Positions 51,209 to 58,711 of a stretch of 64,000 nt of DNA are shown in pieces (positions within the stretch are counted from its first letter, which is position 1; every line of letters begins with the position of its first letter). The stretch comes from Oleiagrimonas sp963821885 (GTDB taxonomy: Bacteria; Pseudomonadota; Gammaproteobacteria; Xanthomonadales; Rhodanobacteraceae), in assembly GCA_963821885.1 (NCBI GenBank), contig CAWGFN010000002.1:372001-436000 (forward strand), in the 5' to 3' direction. Both the position numbers and the translations under genes were made by a program. The notes beneath the pieces were generated by a model. That model had not been told where the DNA came from, did no database searches, and saw nothing but the letters and a program-made list of their open reading frames with translations.

Positions 51209-51712
51209 ATGATGGCGCGCATGCCCTGGCTCGACATTCTCCTGTACGTGCTGGCCGGCGTGCTGGTGCTGGCCGGCATGGCCGGCACCATCCTGCCGAT
51301 GCTGCCCGGCATACCGATCCTCTATGCGGGACTGTGGCTGGCCGCGGCCACCGACGGCTACCACCACGTCGGGCTGTGGTGGCTGGTCGCCATCGCCGTG
51401 GTCGGCGCGATCGCCCTGCTGCTGGACTTCGTCGCCGGCATGTTCGGCGCCAAGCGCGTGGGCGCGCGCCCGGCGGCGCTGTGGGGCGCGATGATCGGCA
51501 CCATCGTCGGCATGTTCTTCTTCGGACCGATCGGCATCTTGCTGGGCCCGTTTCTTGGCGCACTCGCGGGTGAGTTGCTTTCAGGCAGCAGCGTGCTGCG
51601 CTCCACCCACGTCGGCGTGGGCACCTGGATCGGCCTGGTCATGGGCACCCTGGCCAAGGTCGTGCTGGCCTTCGTGATGCTGGGGATGTTCGCCTTGAGG
51701 ATGTTCCTCTAG
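51209..51712 (+). CDS. DUF456 membrane protein
   Basis: 167 residues, about four to five TM helices with Gly/Pro-rich turns (GTILPMLPGIPILYAG; DFVAGMFGAKRVGAR; GILLGPFLGALAGELL) that mark the DUF456 family. Unknown function. Several clustered ATGs (51209, 51212, 51221) make the start uncertain. Convergent with the PAQR gene, 7 bp apart. Confidence 0.82.
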   Translation: MMARMPWLDILLYVLAGVLVLAGMAGTILPMLPGIPILYAGLWLAAATDGYHHVGLWWLVAIAVVGAIALLLDFVAGMFGAKRVGARPAALWGAMIGTIVGMFFFGPIGILLGPFLGALAGELLSGSSVLRSTHVGVGTWIGLVMGTLAKVVLAFVMLGMFALRMFL

Positions 51713-51719
51713 GCCCGCT

Positions 51720-52391
51720 TCAGGACGCGGCCGCGCCGGGCAGCACGTACAGCAGCACCGCCAGGTAGTGCAGCACGCTGCCGGCCAGCACGAAGGCATG
51801 CCAGATCGAGTGGTGATACGGCAAACGGCGCATCAGGTAGAACGGCACGCCCAGGGTGTAGGCCACGCCGCCGGCCAGCAGCAGCGCCAGGCCGCCCGGC
51901 TGCAGGTGGTGGTACAGCGGCTCGATGGCCACCAGGCCGACCCAGCCCATGGCCACGTACAGCGTGGCGACCAGCTTGCGCGGAGCGTGCGGGAAACCCA
52001 GCTCCAGCACGCTGCCGGCCAGGGCCAGGACCCAGATCGTGGCGAACAGACTCCAGCCCCAGGCGCCCGGCAGGGCCAGCAGGGTGAACGGGGTGTAGGT
52101 GCCGGCGATCAGCACGAAGATGGCGATGTGGTCCAGGCGGCGCAGCAGCGGCCGCACCGAGGGCACGGGAATCGCGTGGTACAGCGTGGAGGCGGTGTAC
52201 AGCATCACCAGGGTGCTGCCGAACACCGCGCACGAGACCACGGCCCGCGCATCGGCATGCAGCGCGGCGAGGGTCACCAGCACCGCCAGTCCGGCGATGC
52301 TCAGCACCACGCCGATGCCGTGGATGACGCTGCTGGCCAGTTCGTCGGCAAATCCGTAGCGGGGCAAGCCCGCGCTCGCCGAGGTTTGCAT
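51720..52391 (-). CDS. Hemolysin III / PAQR-family membrane protein
   Basis: 223 residues with seven TM helices. Conserved metal-site motifs of the PAQR/HlyIII superfamily are present: SSVIHGIG, ASTLYHA, RLDHIAIF, GTYTPF and the terminal HSIWHAFVLAGSVLHY. Membrane hydrolase or stress-related protein; haemolysin naming is historical. GGAG lies 7 nt before the ATG. Confidence 0.9.
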   Translation of the reverse strand: MQTSASAGLPRYGFADELASSVIHGIGVVLSIAGLAVLVTLAALHADARAVVSCAVFGSTLVMLYTASTLYHAIPVPSVRPLLRRLDHIAIFVLIAGTYTPFTLLALPGAWGWSLFATIWVLALAGSVLELGFPHAPRKLVATLYVAMGWVGLVAIEPLYHHLQPGGLALLLAGGVAYTLGVPFYLMRRLPYHHSIWHAFVLAGSVLHYLAVLLYVLPGAAAS

Positions 52392-52501
52392 CGTGTCACT
52401 CCGGATTGGCGTGGCGCCGGATGCGCCACGCCCTCACCATACTCGAACGTATGGAAAACGTCGACGCCGGCGTCATGCCGCTCGTCGATATCGTGACGCG
52501 G

Positions 52502-52936
52502 TCAGCGTTCGATGATGAACGCGCCCGCGTCCACGCCCAGGTTCCAGCCGCGTCCCTTGCCGGCGAGCGCCAGCGACACGTTGCCCTTGGTCATCACGCC
52601 GGAGGCCGCGCTCTTGTCCGCGCCGGCATGCGCGCCGGCGGTGGCGTAGTGGCCCAGCACCTCGCTGATGTCGTGCACGCCGGTGAACTTTCCGGTGCCG
52701 TTGACCACCTTGGTCTTGCCGAAGGTCAGGCCGCCACCCTTGACGCGGATGTGCACGTGCATGCTCTGGCCATTGCTGCAGGAGACGGTGCCACTGCCCT
52801 TGGCCGTCTTGTAGAAGATCGACCAGCCGGACAGGTTGTAGGTGAGCTTGCAGGACAGCTCGCCGGCATGGGCCGGTCGCGCGCCGATCACGGAAAGGCC
52901 GGCGACCAGCAGCGACGCGATGATCCAGTTACGCAT
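52502..52936 (-). CDS. Secreted protein of unknown function
   Basis: 144 residues: signal peptide MRNWIIASLLVAGL...AHA, then a Gly/Ser-rich, beta-type domain with one conserved-looking Cys pair (ELSCKLTYN, GTVSCSNGQ) and FIIER at the end. Alternating short strands suggest a small beta-sandwich or barrel; no family assigned. GGAG is about 8-9 nt upstream. Single gene, divergent from the Usp gene. Confidence 0.7.
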   Translation of the reverse strand: MRNWIIASLLVAGLSVIGARPAHAGELSCKLTYNLSGWSIFYKTAKGSGTVSCSNGQSMHVHIRVKGGGLTFGKTKVVNGTGKFTGVHDISEVLGHYATAGAHAGADKSAASGVMTKGNVSLALAGKGRGWNLGVDAGAFIIER

Positions 52937-53083
52937 GACTCGCACTCCATTCTTGCGGGGGGATGCGGCCCATTCTGGCCACGCAACATGAACCGCAGGG
53001 CAATGCGGTCCGTGCCTCGCGCGGCCTTTGAAAGCACGCGCGCAACGGTCTAGAGTCGGCAGGCAACCACGGGAGCCAACCAC

Positions 53084-53908
53084 ATGGCGACGATGCAACT
53101 GCTGGTCAGGATCGGTCACGAGGACAACGACGATACCGCCCTGCGGGTCGCCACGGGACTGGCGCAGCGCCTGGGCGCCGACCTCGATGGCGTGCAGATC
53201 GTGCCGCTGGCGCCGGCCGCCTTCGCCGTGCCCGAGGCCATGCCCCTGCAGATGGATACCCAGCACAAGCAGTACGAGGCGGCCTGCGCCCGCGAAGCCT
53301 GGTTCGGCGAACGCTTGCACGCCGCGGCGCTGCGGGGCCGCTGGCACGCCGCGCAGGGCGATGCCGCGCCCGTGCTGTGCCACATGGCGGCGGCCTATGA
53401 CCTGCTGATCCTGTCCCGCGCCGACGAGCACCGCGACGCCCCGCTGGGCTACGGCACCATCTCGCACAGCGTGTTCGGTGCACGCTGCCCGGTGCTGGTC
53501 CTGCCCGTCGACATGCCCACCCCTTGCACCGGGCAACGCATCCTGGTGGCCTGGAACGGCAGTCGTGAGTCGACCCTGGCCCTGCGCGGCGCATTGCCGC
53601 TGATGGCTCGCGCCGACGTGGTGCATATCCTGGACGGCAGTCCGGCCGAGCCGGACGCCGATCCCCTGGCGCCGCCGCGCACGGACCTCGCCGGCTGGCT
53701 GGCGCGCCGGGGCATCACGGCGCGGATCGAGGCCTTCCATCCCGACGGCCCGTCGGGACCGGCCATCGAGGAACACGCCGATCAACTGCACGCCGACCTC
53801 ATCGTCATGGGCGCATGGGGACGCTCGCGCCTGTCCGAGCTGATGCTCGGCGGCGCCACGCGCCACCTGTTCGCGCACAGCAGGCACGCCCTGCTGGTGG
53901 CCCACTGA
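53084..53908 (+). CDS. Tandem universal stress protein
   Basis: 274 residues with two UspA domains (about 1-145 and 150-274). The second ends with the ATP-binding signature GAWGRSRLSELMLGGATRHLF; the first has the corresponding segment degraded (GYGTISHSVFGARCPVLVLP). Such tandem Usp proteins are commonly induced at low oxygen or in stationary phase, but no FNR box is visible in the 147 bp upstream. GGGAG sits 9 nt before the ATG. Confidence 0.88.
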   Translation: MATMQLLVRIGHEDNDDTALRVATGLAQRLGADLDGVQIVPLAPAAFAVPEAMPLQMDTQHKQYEAACAREAWFGERLHAAALRGRWHAAQGDAAPVLCHMAAAYDLLILSRADEHRDAPLGYGTISHSVFGARCPVLVLPVDMPTPCTGQRILVAWNGSRESTLALRGALPLMARADVVHILDGSPAEPDADPLAPPRTDLAGWLARRGITARIEAFHPDGPSGPAIEEHADQLHADLIVMGAWGRSRLSELMLGGATRHLFAHSRHALLVAH

Positions 53909-54057
53909 TCCGGCGACACGCGCGTCGTTAACCCCGCCACCGGATGTCCTGCGTTACATGCAATGGAGGCGCAGGACGCCCATGATCGCGCGTTTCACCC
54001 CATGTGCACGGCTCCGCGGAGCGTCCTGCCCTCCCCGTCCCCACGCCGGAGGTGCGC

Positions 54058-54723
54058 ATGTCCCATGTCCTCGTCCATCACCCGTCCATCCGTCCGGATG
54101 TCCGTCGCATCCTCGCCATAAGCGCGACCCTGACCCTCAATAGCGCCGTGCTGCTGATGGCCCTGCGCCCGTTGCCGGCGCCACCCCTGGCACGACCCGT
54201 GCCCACGATTGTGCCCATCCTGACCCTGCATGCCCGGCCCGTGATGCCACCGGCCCCGCCACCGATGCCGCAGGTGAAGCCGCCGCCGACGCCGGTCGTG
54301 CATCACGCGGTGACGCGGCATGTCGTGGTCGCGCCGGTGCCGCTGCCCAGCACCGTGACGCTTCCCGACACCCTGCCGAGCACGCCGACCACGTCAACGG
54401 CCGACGATGCGACCACGTCGCCGGTGACCGACCATGGCCCGGTCCAGGCCACGCTGGCCTACCTGAAGGCGCCGGCGCCGCGCTACCCGACGCTGGCACG
54501 CCGCAGCGGCATGCAGGGCACGGTGGTGCTGAGGGTGCTGGTGGATGCGCAGGGTCGGCCGCAGGAGGTGAGCGTGGAACGCAGCAGCGGCTATCCGCTG
54601 CTGGACCGCGCGGCCCGCCTGCAGGTCATGCGCCGATGGCTGTTCGCGCCGGCGAACGTGGGCGGGCGCGACACCGCCGCATGGGCCCTGGTGCCGGTCA
54701 GGTTCAACCTGAGCGACCGCTGA
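54058..54723 (+). CDS. TonB-family energy transducer
   Basis: 221 residues from MSHVLVHHPSIRP (GGAGG 5 nt upstream). N-terminal TM (about 18-37), Pro-rich periplasmic linker (about 38-120: PPAPPPMPQVKPPPTP), then the TonB C-terminal domain APAPRYPTLARRSGMQGTVVLRVLVDAQGRPQEV ending WLFAPA...VPVRFNL. Couples proton-motive force to an outer-membrane receptor; no exbBD genes adjacent, so its partners are elsewhere. Confidence 0.85.
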   Translation: MSHVLVHHPSIRPDVRRILAISATLTLNSAVLLMALRPLPAPPLARPVPTIVPILTLHARPVMPPAPPPMPQVKPPPTPVVHHAVTRHVVVAPVPLPSTVTLPDTLPSTPTTSTADDATTSPVTDHGPVQATLAYLKAPAPRYPTLARRSGMQGTVVLRVLVDAQGRPQEVSVERSSGYPLLDRAARLQVMRRWLFAPANVGGRDTAAWALVPVRFNLSDR

Positions 54724-54730
54724 TCCCGCG

Positions 54731-54756
54731 CCGCCGCGCGGGCCGCCGCGCGGCGG
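54731..54756. other. GC-rich hairpin between convergent genes
   Basis: CCGCCGCGCGG-GCCG-CCGCGCGGCGG, an 11-bp perfect stem without a T tract, between the TonB gene and the convergent small membrane gene. Could slow polymerase in both directions or block exonucleases. Confidence 0.5.
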
Positions 54757-54768
54757 GCGGCGAGAGGC

Positions 54769-55053
54769 TCAGTGCGATGGCGTCGCCGAAACCGGCGTTC
54801 GCGACGCGCGCACGGCCAGCCACACGACCACGGCCAGCAGCAGCACCGGGAACAGGAACGGCAGCATGGCCAGCGCCAGCAGCGGCAGCACGACCAGTGC
54901 GACGCCCAGGGCCAGCAGACCGCCGACCAGGCCGCCCACCAGGCTGAACACGCCGCCCAGGATGCCGAAGGCCAGCCTGAACACGGCGGCGACCAGCGAC
55001 CCGGCCAGGAACAGCGCACCGATCACCAGCAACACGACAAGCAGTTCGATCAT
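54769..55053 (-). CDS. Small hydrophobic membrane protein
   Basis: 94 residues, almost entirely hydrophobic: two to three helices broken by GGVFSLVGGLVGG and ending in a short polar tail. GGAGAG lies 4-5 nt before the ATG. Resembles uncharacterised Gly/Leu/Val-rich membrane proteins; no family assigned. Confidence 0.6.
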   Translation of the reverse strand: MIELLVVLLVIGALFLAGSLVAAVFRLAFGILGGVFSLVGGLVGGLLALGVALVVLPLLALAMLPFLFPVLLLAVVVWLAVRASRTPVSATPSH

Positions 55054-55243
55054 GGTTCTCTCCTCGCAAGCACGCGACAGGCAGGTGCCCTAAGCATCGC
55101 TTGAGACTTCGCGGGCAAGCTCGACCCTACGCCACGGACATGGCCGTTGCATCGGCCACAAGTCATCCGTGCATCCACGTGGCGCGTTGATAGACTGCTA
55201 CCGTCTTCCTGCGCCGAACCACGACACCAAGGAGTTCGACCCG

Positions 55244-55783
55244 ATGCAGAACCCGACTCGTTACGGCTTCTGGCTGCGCAACCTTCACTGGTTCATTGCC
55301 ACCCTGGTCATCGGCGCGCTGGCGCTGGTCGAACTGCACGAATACGCGCCCCGCGGATCGGCGTTGCGCTCGGGCATGATGTACTGGCACATGCAGTTCG
55401 GCATGGCCGTGCTGCTGCTGTTCCTGCCGCGGGTGATCGTGCGCCTGGCGGGCAAGCGACCGCCCGTGGTGCCCGCCGAAGCGTGGTGGATGGCCGTGCC
55501 CGCCAAGCTCGCCCATGCCGTGCTGTATGCGCTGATGCTGGTGCAACCTGCCCTCGGCGTGCTGATGGTCCAGGCCGGGGGGCACGACGTGGCCTTCCTC
55601 GGCCTCCACGTGCCCGCCATGGTCACGCCCGATCGCGACGTGCAGCACCAGTTCGGTGAATACCACGAGCTGTGCGGCAACATCTTCCTGTGGCTGGCCC
55701 TGGCGCATGCCTGCGCCGCGTTCTGGCATCACTGGTGGCGCAAGGACAACGTACTGCGCCGGATGATCTATTCGCGCTCCTGA
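55244..55783 (+). CDS. Cytochrome b561-type membrane protein
   Basis: 179 residues from MQNPTRYGFWLRNLHW (AAGGAG 9 nt upstream). Four TM helices with His pairs placed for two b haems: NLHWFIATL, MYWHMQFGMAVL, KLAHAVLYAL and YHELCGNIFLWLALAHACAAFWHHW. Family transfers electrons from quinol, for example to superoxide (CybB) or other acceptors. Its stop overlaps the convergent gene's end by 16 bp. Confidence 0.9.
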   Translation: MQNPTRYGFWLRNLHWFIATLVIGALALVELHEYAPRGSALRSGMMYWHMQFGMAVLLLFLPRVIVRLAGKRPPVVPAEAWWMAVPAKLAHAVLYALMLVQPALGVLMVQAGGHDVAFLGLHVPAMVTPDRDVQHQFGEYHELCGNIFLWLALAHACAAFWHHWWRKDNVLRRMIYSRS

Positions 55784-56163
55784 TCGGCATCGGGCCCATG
55801 CCGCCGTGCGCGCACGGCGCATGCCCACCAACCGAGCAGCACGCCGGTGATGGCCGCGGTCACCTCGGCGAACACGCGCGTGCTCAGGAAGTCCGGGTCG
55901 TGGATGCCCGACAGCACGCGCCGGATGCTTACCGGTGACTGCATCGGCACGATGAACATGTAGAACAGATGCCACAGGTCGGCGCCACAGCCGACCACCA
56001 GCGCCAGCAGGCAGGCCCAGCCGATCTCGTGGCCATGGGTCCAGCCCATGCGCCGGGTCAGCAGCGCGTGCACCAGCAGCTGCGCCAGCACGCCGACCAG
56101 CAGGGCCAGCGCGGCCGCCTCCCACACGCCGGCCATGCCCATGCCCAGAACGTCCAGGTTCAT
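55768..56163 (-). CDS. Conserved-type four-helix membrane protein
   Basis: 131 residues, start ATG overlapping the dienelactone hydrolase stop (ATGA, 56160-56163). About four TM helices; polar loops TRRMGWTHGHEIGW and PMQSPVSIRRVLSGIHDPDF. No family recognised. Last of four same-strand genes (MAPEG, CPXCG, hydrolase, this). Confidence 0.62.
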   Translation of the reverse strand: MNLDVLGMGMAGVWEAAALALLVGVLAQLLVHALLTRRMGWTHGHEIGWACLLALVVGCGADLWHLFYMFIVPMQSPVSIRRVLSGIHDPDFLSTRVFAEVTAAITGVLLGWWACAVRARRHGPDADQERE

Positions 56164-56831
56164 GCGCGCGGCGGACCCAGGTGCTCGGCGAAGAACGCCA
56201 GGGTGCGCTTGCGGGCCAGCGCCGCGGAAACCGCGTCGTAGCTGGCGCGCGCATCGCAGTTGAAGCCGTGGTCGGCCGGATAGACGTGCACGGCCGCCTC
56301 GGGATTGGCCTTGCGCACGCGATCGCGGTCGACCGCGCTGATGTGCGCGTCTCGCTCGCCGTAATGGAACATGAGCGGCGCCGTGGCCTTCTCTTCCACA
56401 AACTGCGTGTTGCGCCCCCCGTAGTAGCTGACCGCGGGCAATCCCAGACGGATCGCCGACAGATAGGCCACCGTGCCGCCCCAGCAATAACCGACCACGC
56501 CGATCCTGCCGGCCTTGGCGATGCGCGAGGCGGCGGCCTCGACCAGGCCCAGCGCGGCGTCGAAGGACACCTCGCCGACCAGGGCCATGCCTTCCTGGAT
56601 GCCCTCGGCGGTGTAGTCCAGCTCGACGTCGGGACGCGCCAGGTCGAACATCGCCGGCGCGATGGCCACATAGCCGTCCGCGGCATAGCCGTCGACCACC
56701 CGACGGATGTGATCGTTGACGCCGAAGATTTCCTGCACCACCACCACGCCGCCGCGCGGCGCGTCAGCTGGTTCGGCCAGCCACGCATGCACGGCCGGCG
56801 GGCCGTCCCGCAGAAGGATCTTGTGGGCCAT
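56160..56831 (-). CDS. Dienelactone hydrolase family protein
   Basis: 223 residues. DLH fold with QEIFGVNDHIRRVVDGYAADGY (Glu near the active site), nucleophile Cys in GVVGYCWGGTVAY, Asp in YGERDAHIS and His in YPADHGFNCDARASY, so the Cys-Asp-His triad is complete. Hydrolyses dienelactones or related esters; no chlorocatechol pathway is nearby, so the substrate is open. Confidence 0.9.
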   Translation of the reverse strand: MAHKILLRDGPPAVHAWLAEPADAPRGGVVVVQEIFGVNDHIRRVVDGYAADGYVAIAPAMFDLARPDVELDYTAEGIQEGMALVGEVSFDAALGLVEAAASRIAKAGRIGVVGYCWGGTVAYLSAIRLGLPAVSYYGGRNTQFVEEKATAPLMFHYGERDAHISAVDRDRVRKANPEAAVHVYPADHGFNCDARASYDAVSAALARKRTLAFFAEHLGPPRA

Positions 56832-56877
56832 GGTCAGTCTCTCCCGGGTCGATTCATGGAAAACGGATACTGCGCGG

Positions 56878-57072
56878 TCACGCCTCGTCCTGGCGCCGCA
56901 CGATGAGCCCGGGCTGGCCATCCGGGTCTGCCTGCGCCTGCACGTCGAGAGGCCTGCAACACACCGGGCAATCCTCGATGTAGCGCTGCGACGGGACCGA
57001 GCAATCAACCTCGAGCTCGATGCCCTCGCCGCAGTACGGGCAGTGTACGCGCAGTGTCTCAAGTGGATTCAT
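56878..57072 (-). CDS. CPXCG-motif zinc-ribbon protein
   Basis: 64 residues with two metal knuckles, CPYCGE near the N-terminus and CPVC in the middle (EDCPVCCRPL), matching the CPXCG cysteine-rich family of small cytoplasmic proteins. Function unknown. Between the MAPEG and hydrolase genes on the same strand. Confidence 0.85.
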   Translation of the reverse strand: MNPLETLRVHCPYCGEGIELEVDCSVPSQRYIEDCPVCCRPLDVQAQADPDGQPGLIVRRQDEA

Positions 57073-57136
57073 GGCCGTCCCGTCGCCGGATCCGGACCTG
57101 CCGCCGCTTGGGGCCGGCAGGCCCGCCGGAGACCGA

Positions 57137-57523
57137 TCAGATCAGCGTCAGCAGGATCATGACCATGCCCACCACCGAGGTCAGCCAGACCAGGGTGCGC
57201 AACCAGGGCACGCCGGCGGCGTAGATCGGCACGTAGGCCACGCGCGCCCAGAAGTACAGCTGCGCGCCGAGCAGTGCGCGGGCATCGGCATGGCCCAGCA
57301 CCATCGCCGCCAGGGCCAGGGCCGCGAACAGCGGGAAGGTCTCCATGAAATTGGCCGAGACGCGCTGCAGCCGCCCGCCGACGCCGGACAGGGTCCTGCC
57401 CTCGTCGCGCGGACCGACGGCCCACTTGATGCCGCGCTGCCCCACGGCGGCCAGCACCGTCAGCACGATCTGCACCAGGCCCAGGCATACGCTCCAGACC
57501 ACGATCATCATCATGTCGTTCAT
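57137..57523 (-). CDS. MAPEG-family membrane protein
   Basis: 128 residues, four TM helices. MAPEG marks: GRLQRVSANFMETFPLFAALAL (Arg/Asn/Glu for glutathione-type binding in helix 2) and YFWARVAYVPIYAAGVPWLRTLVW. Relatives include bacterial glutathione transferase-like and uncharacterised proteins. GGAG lies about 9-11 nt before the ATG. First of the four-gene run down to 55768. Confidence 0.87.
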   Translation of the reverse strand: MNDMMMIVVWSVCLGLVQIVLTVLAAVGQRGIKWAVGPRDEGRTLSGVGGRLQRVSANFMETFPLFAALALAAMVLGHADARALLGAQLYFWARVAYVPIYAAGVPWLRTLVWLTSVVGMVMILLTLI

Positions 57524-57709
57524 TGCGCTTGCTCCTCCCAGCGAGCCGGAATGGCCCGTCCAACTATGCCTTGTACGGCATGACCCGGCCAGCGGATGAC
57601 GCCATTCGTCGCCGGCAGCCGGCGGCATCGGCGTCGACGCGCGAGGTGGCGGATCCAGAGCCAACGGACAAGTCGCTATCATCGGGAGGTCTCCCCGCCT
57701 GCCGACATC

Positions 57710-57945
57710 ATGACCTCGACCGAACTCGACATCCGCAACGCCTGCCGCCTGTTTCTCTCGCGCGCGCCGGCGGAACCCGTGACGCAAACCCTGGCCCGTC
57801 TGGCCGACAGCCCGCATGCCGAGGACGCCGTCGATGTCTACGGCAGGGCGGCGCCGTACCACGCCTGGAAGCCGCGGTGCGCGAATGCCTGGGCAAGCCC
57901 GCGGGCCTGTTCTTCATCAAGGGCGTGATGGCGCAGCTGTGCGTG
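57710..57945 (+). pseudogene. Frameshifted N-terminal fragment of a threonine-aldolase gene
   Basis: From ATG 57710, MTSTELDIRNACRLFLSR...DTLARLAD-type sequence parallels the N-terminus of the intact aldolase at 60318 (MTLSDRDPRHDCRFALSR...DTLARLAA). Alignment shows one G missing between 57844 and 57845 (GGC-AGGGC against GGC-GAGGGC). After it the homologous reading continues in the frame of the diguanylate cyclase: RLEAAVRECLGKPAGLFF then IKGVMAQLCV. Bases 57907-57945 are identical over 39 nt to 60516-60554. Similarity then stops abruptly and GGDEF sequence begins. Confidence 0.75.
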
Positions 57946-58581
57946 CGTGCACAGCAGGAACGCGAGCTGAAACTGCACCGCGAGCATCTTGAGTGGATGG
58001 TCAAGGAACGCACCGCTGAACTGGAACGCAAGACGCTGGAACTCGACAGACAGCACCGCAAGATGCAGGAACTTGCCAATACCGACAGCCTCACGGGCGC
58101 CTGCTCGCGACGGCATCTCCTGAACCTGTTCCAGCATGAACTCCAACGCGCCCGTCGCAGCGGCGAGCCGTTGGCCGTACTGATGCTGGATGTCGATCAC
58201 TTCAAACGCGTCAACGACCGCCACGGCCATGTCACCGGCGATCGCGTACTGACACTGCTGGTGCGTACCTGCCGCGACGAATTGCGCGCCATCGACGTGA
58301 TTGGCCGGCTTGGCGGCGAGGAGTTCGCCATCGTGCTCCCGCAAGCAAGCCAGGCCAAAGCCATGACCGCCGCGGAACGGCTGCGCGCGGCGCTGGCCGC
58401 ACTCTCGTTGCAGAACGACCAGGGCGAATCGTTCGGCTTTACCGTTTCCATCGGCGTCAGCCAGATGCTCGGCGCCGACGATGACGACACCGCGATACTG
58501 GCGCGTGCGGACCAGCAGCTGTATCGCGCCAAGCGCCAGGGCCACAATCGCGTGTGCGCCAAACACACCTGCCACGACTGA
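57928..58581 (+). CDS. Diguanylate cyclase (GGDEF), N-terminus replaced by aldolase fragment
   Basis: Makes c-di-GMP. About 217 residues if translated from ATG 57928 (GTG 57925 also possible). The first six residues (MAQLCV) derive from the aldolase-like sequence. Then comes a coiled-coil signalling helix (REHLEWMVKERTAELERKTLELDRQH) and a complete GGDEF domain: DSLTGACSRR, LDVDHFKRVNDRHGH, active site GGEEF and, 5 residues before it, the inhibitory I-site RAID. The natural sensor domain of such proteins is missing. If the upstream single-base gap were absent, a 290-residue aldolase-GGDEF fusion would start at 57710. Confidence 0.85.
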   Translation: MAQLCVRAQQERELKLHREHLEWMVKERTAELERKTLELDRQHRKMQELANTDSLTGACSRRHLLNLFQHELQRARRSGEPLAVLMLDVDHFKRVNDRHGHVTGDRVLTLLVRTCRDELRAIDVIGRLGGEEFAIVLPQASQAKAMTAAERLRAALAALSLQNDQGESFGFTVSIGVSQMLGADDDDTAILARADQQLYRAKRQGHNRVCAKHTCHD

Positions 58582-58711
58582 CCGGTCCGCTGCACCAGCC
58601 GTCGAGCGGCGTGAAAATCCGGTGCAACCGTTCCCGCGCCCGATGCATCCATTGCATCAACTGCATCTTCGTAGCCGCACCGCAGACCCTGACCTGCACC
58701 GGGAGACCCGC

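Noticed and set aside
57523..57927. Extension of the diguanylate cyclase to the start of its open frame at 57523
   Set aside because: The extra residues before 57845 are an out-of-frame reading of the aldolase fragment and of the MAPEG promoter region; they have no homology in that frame.
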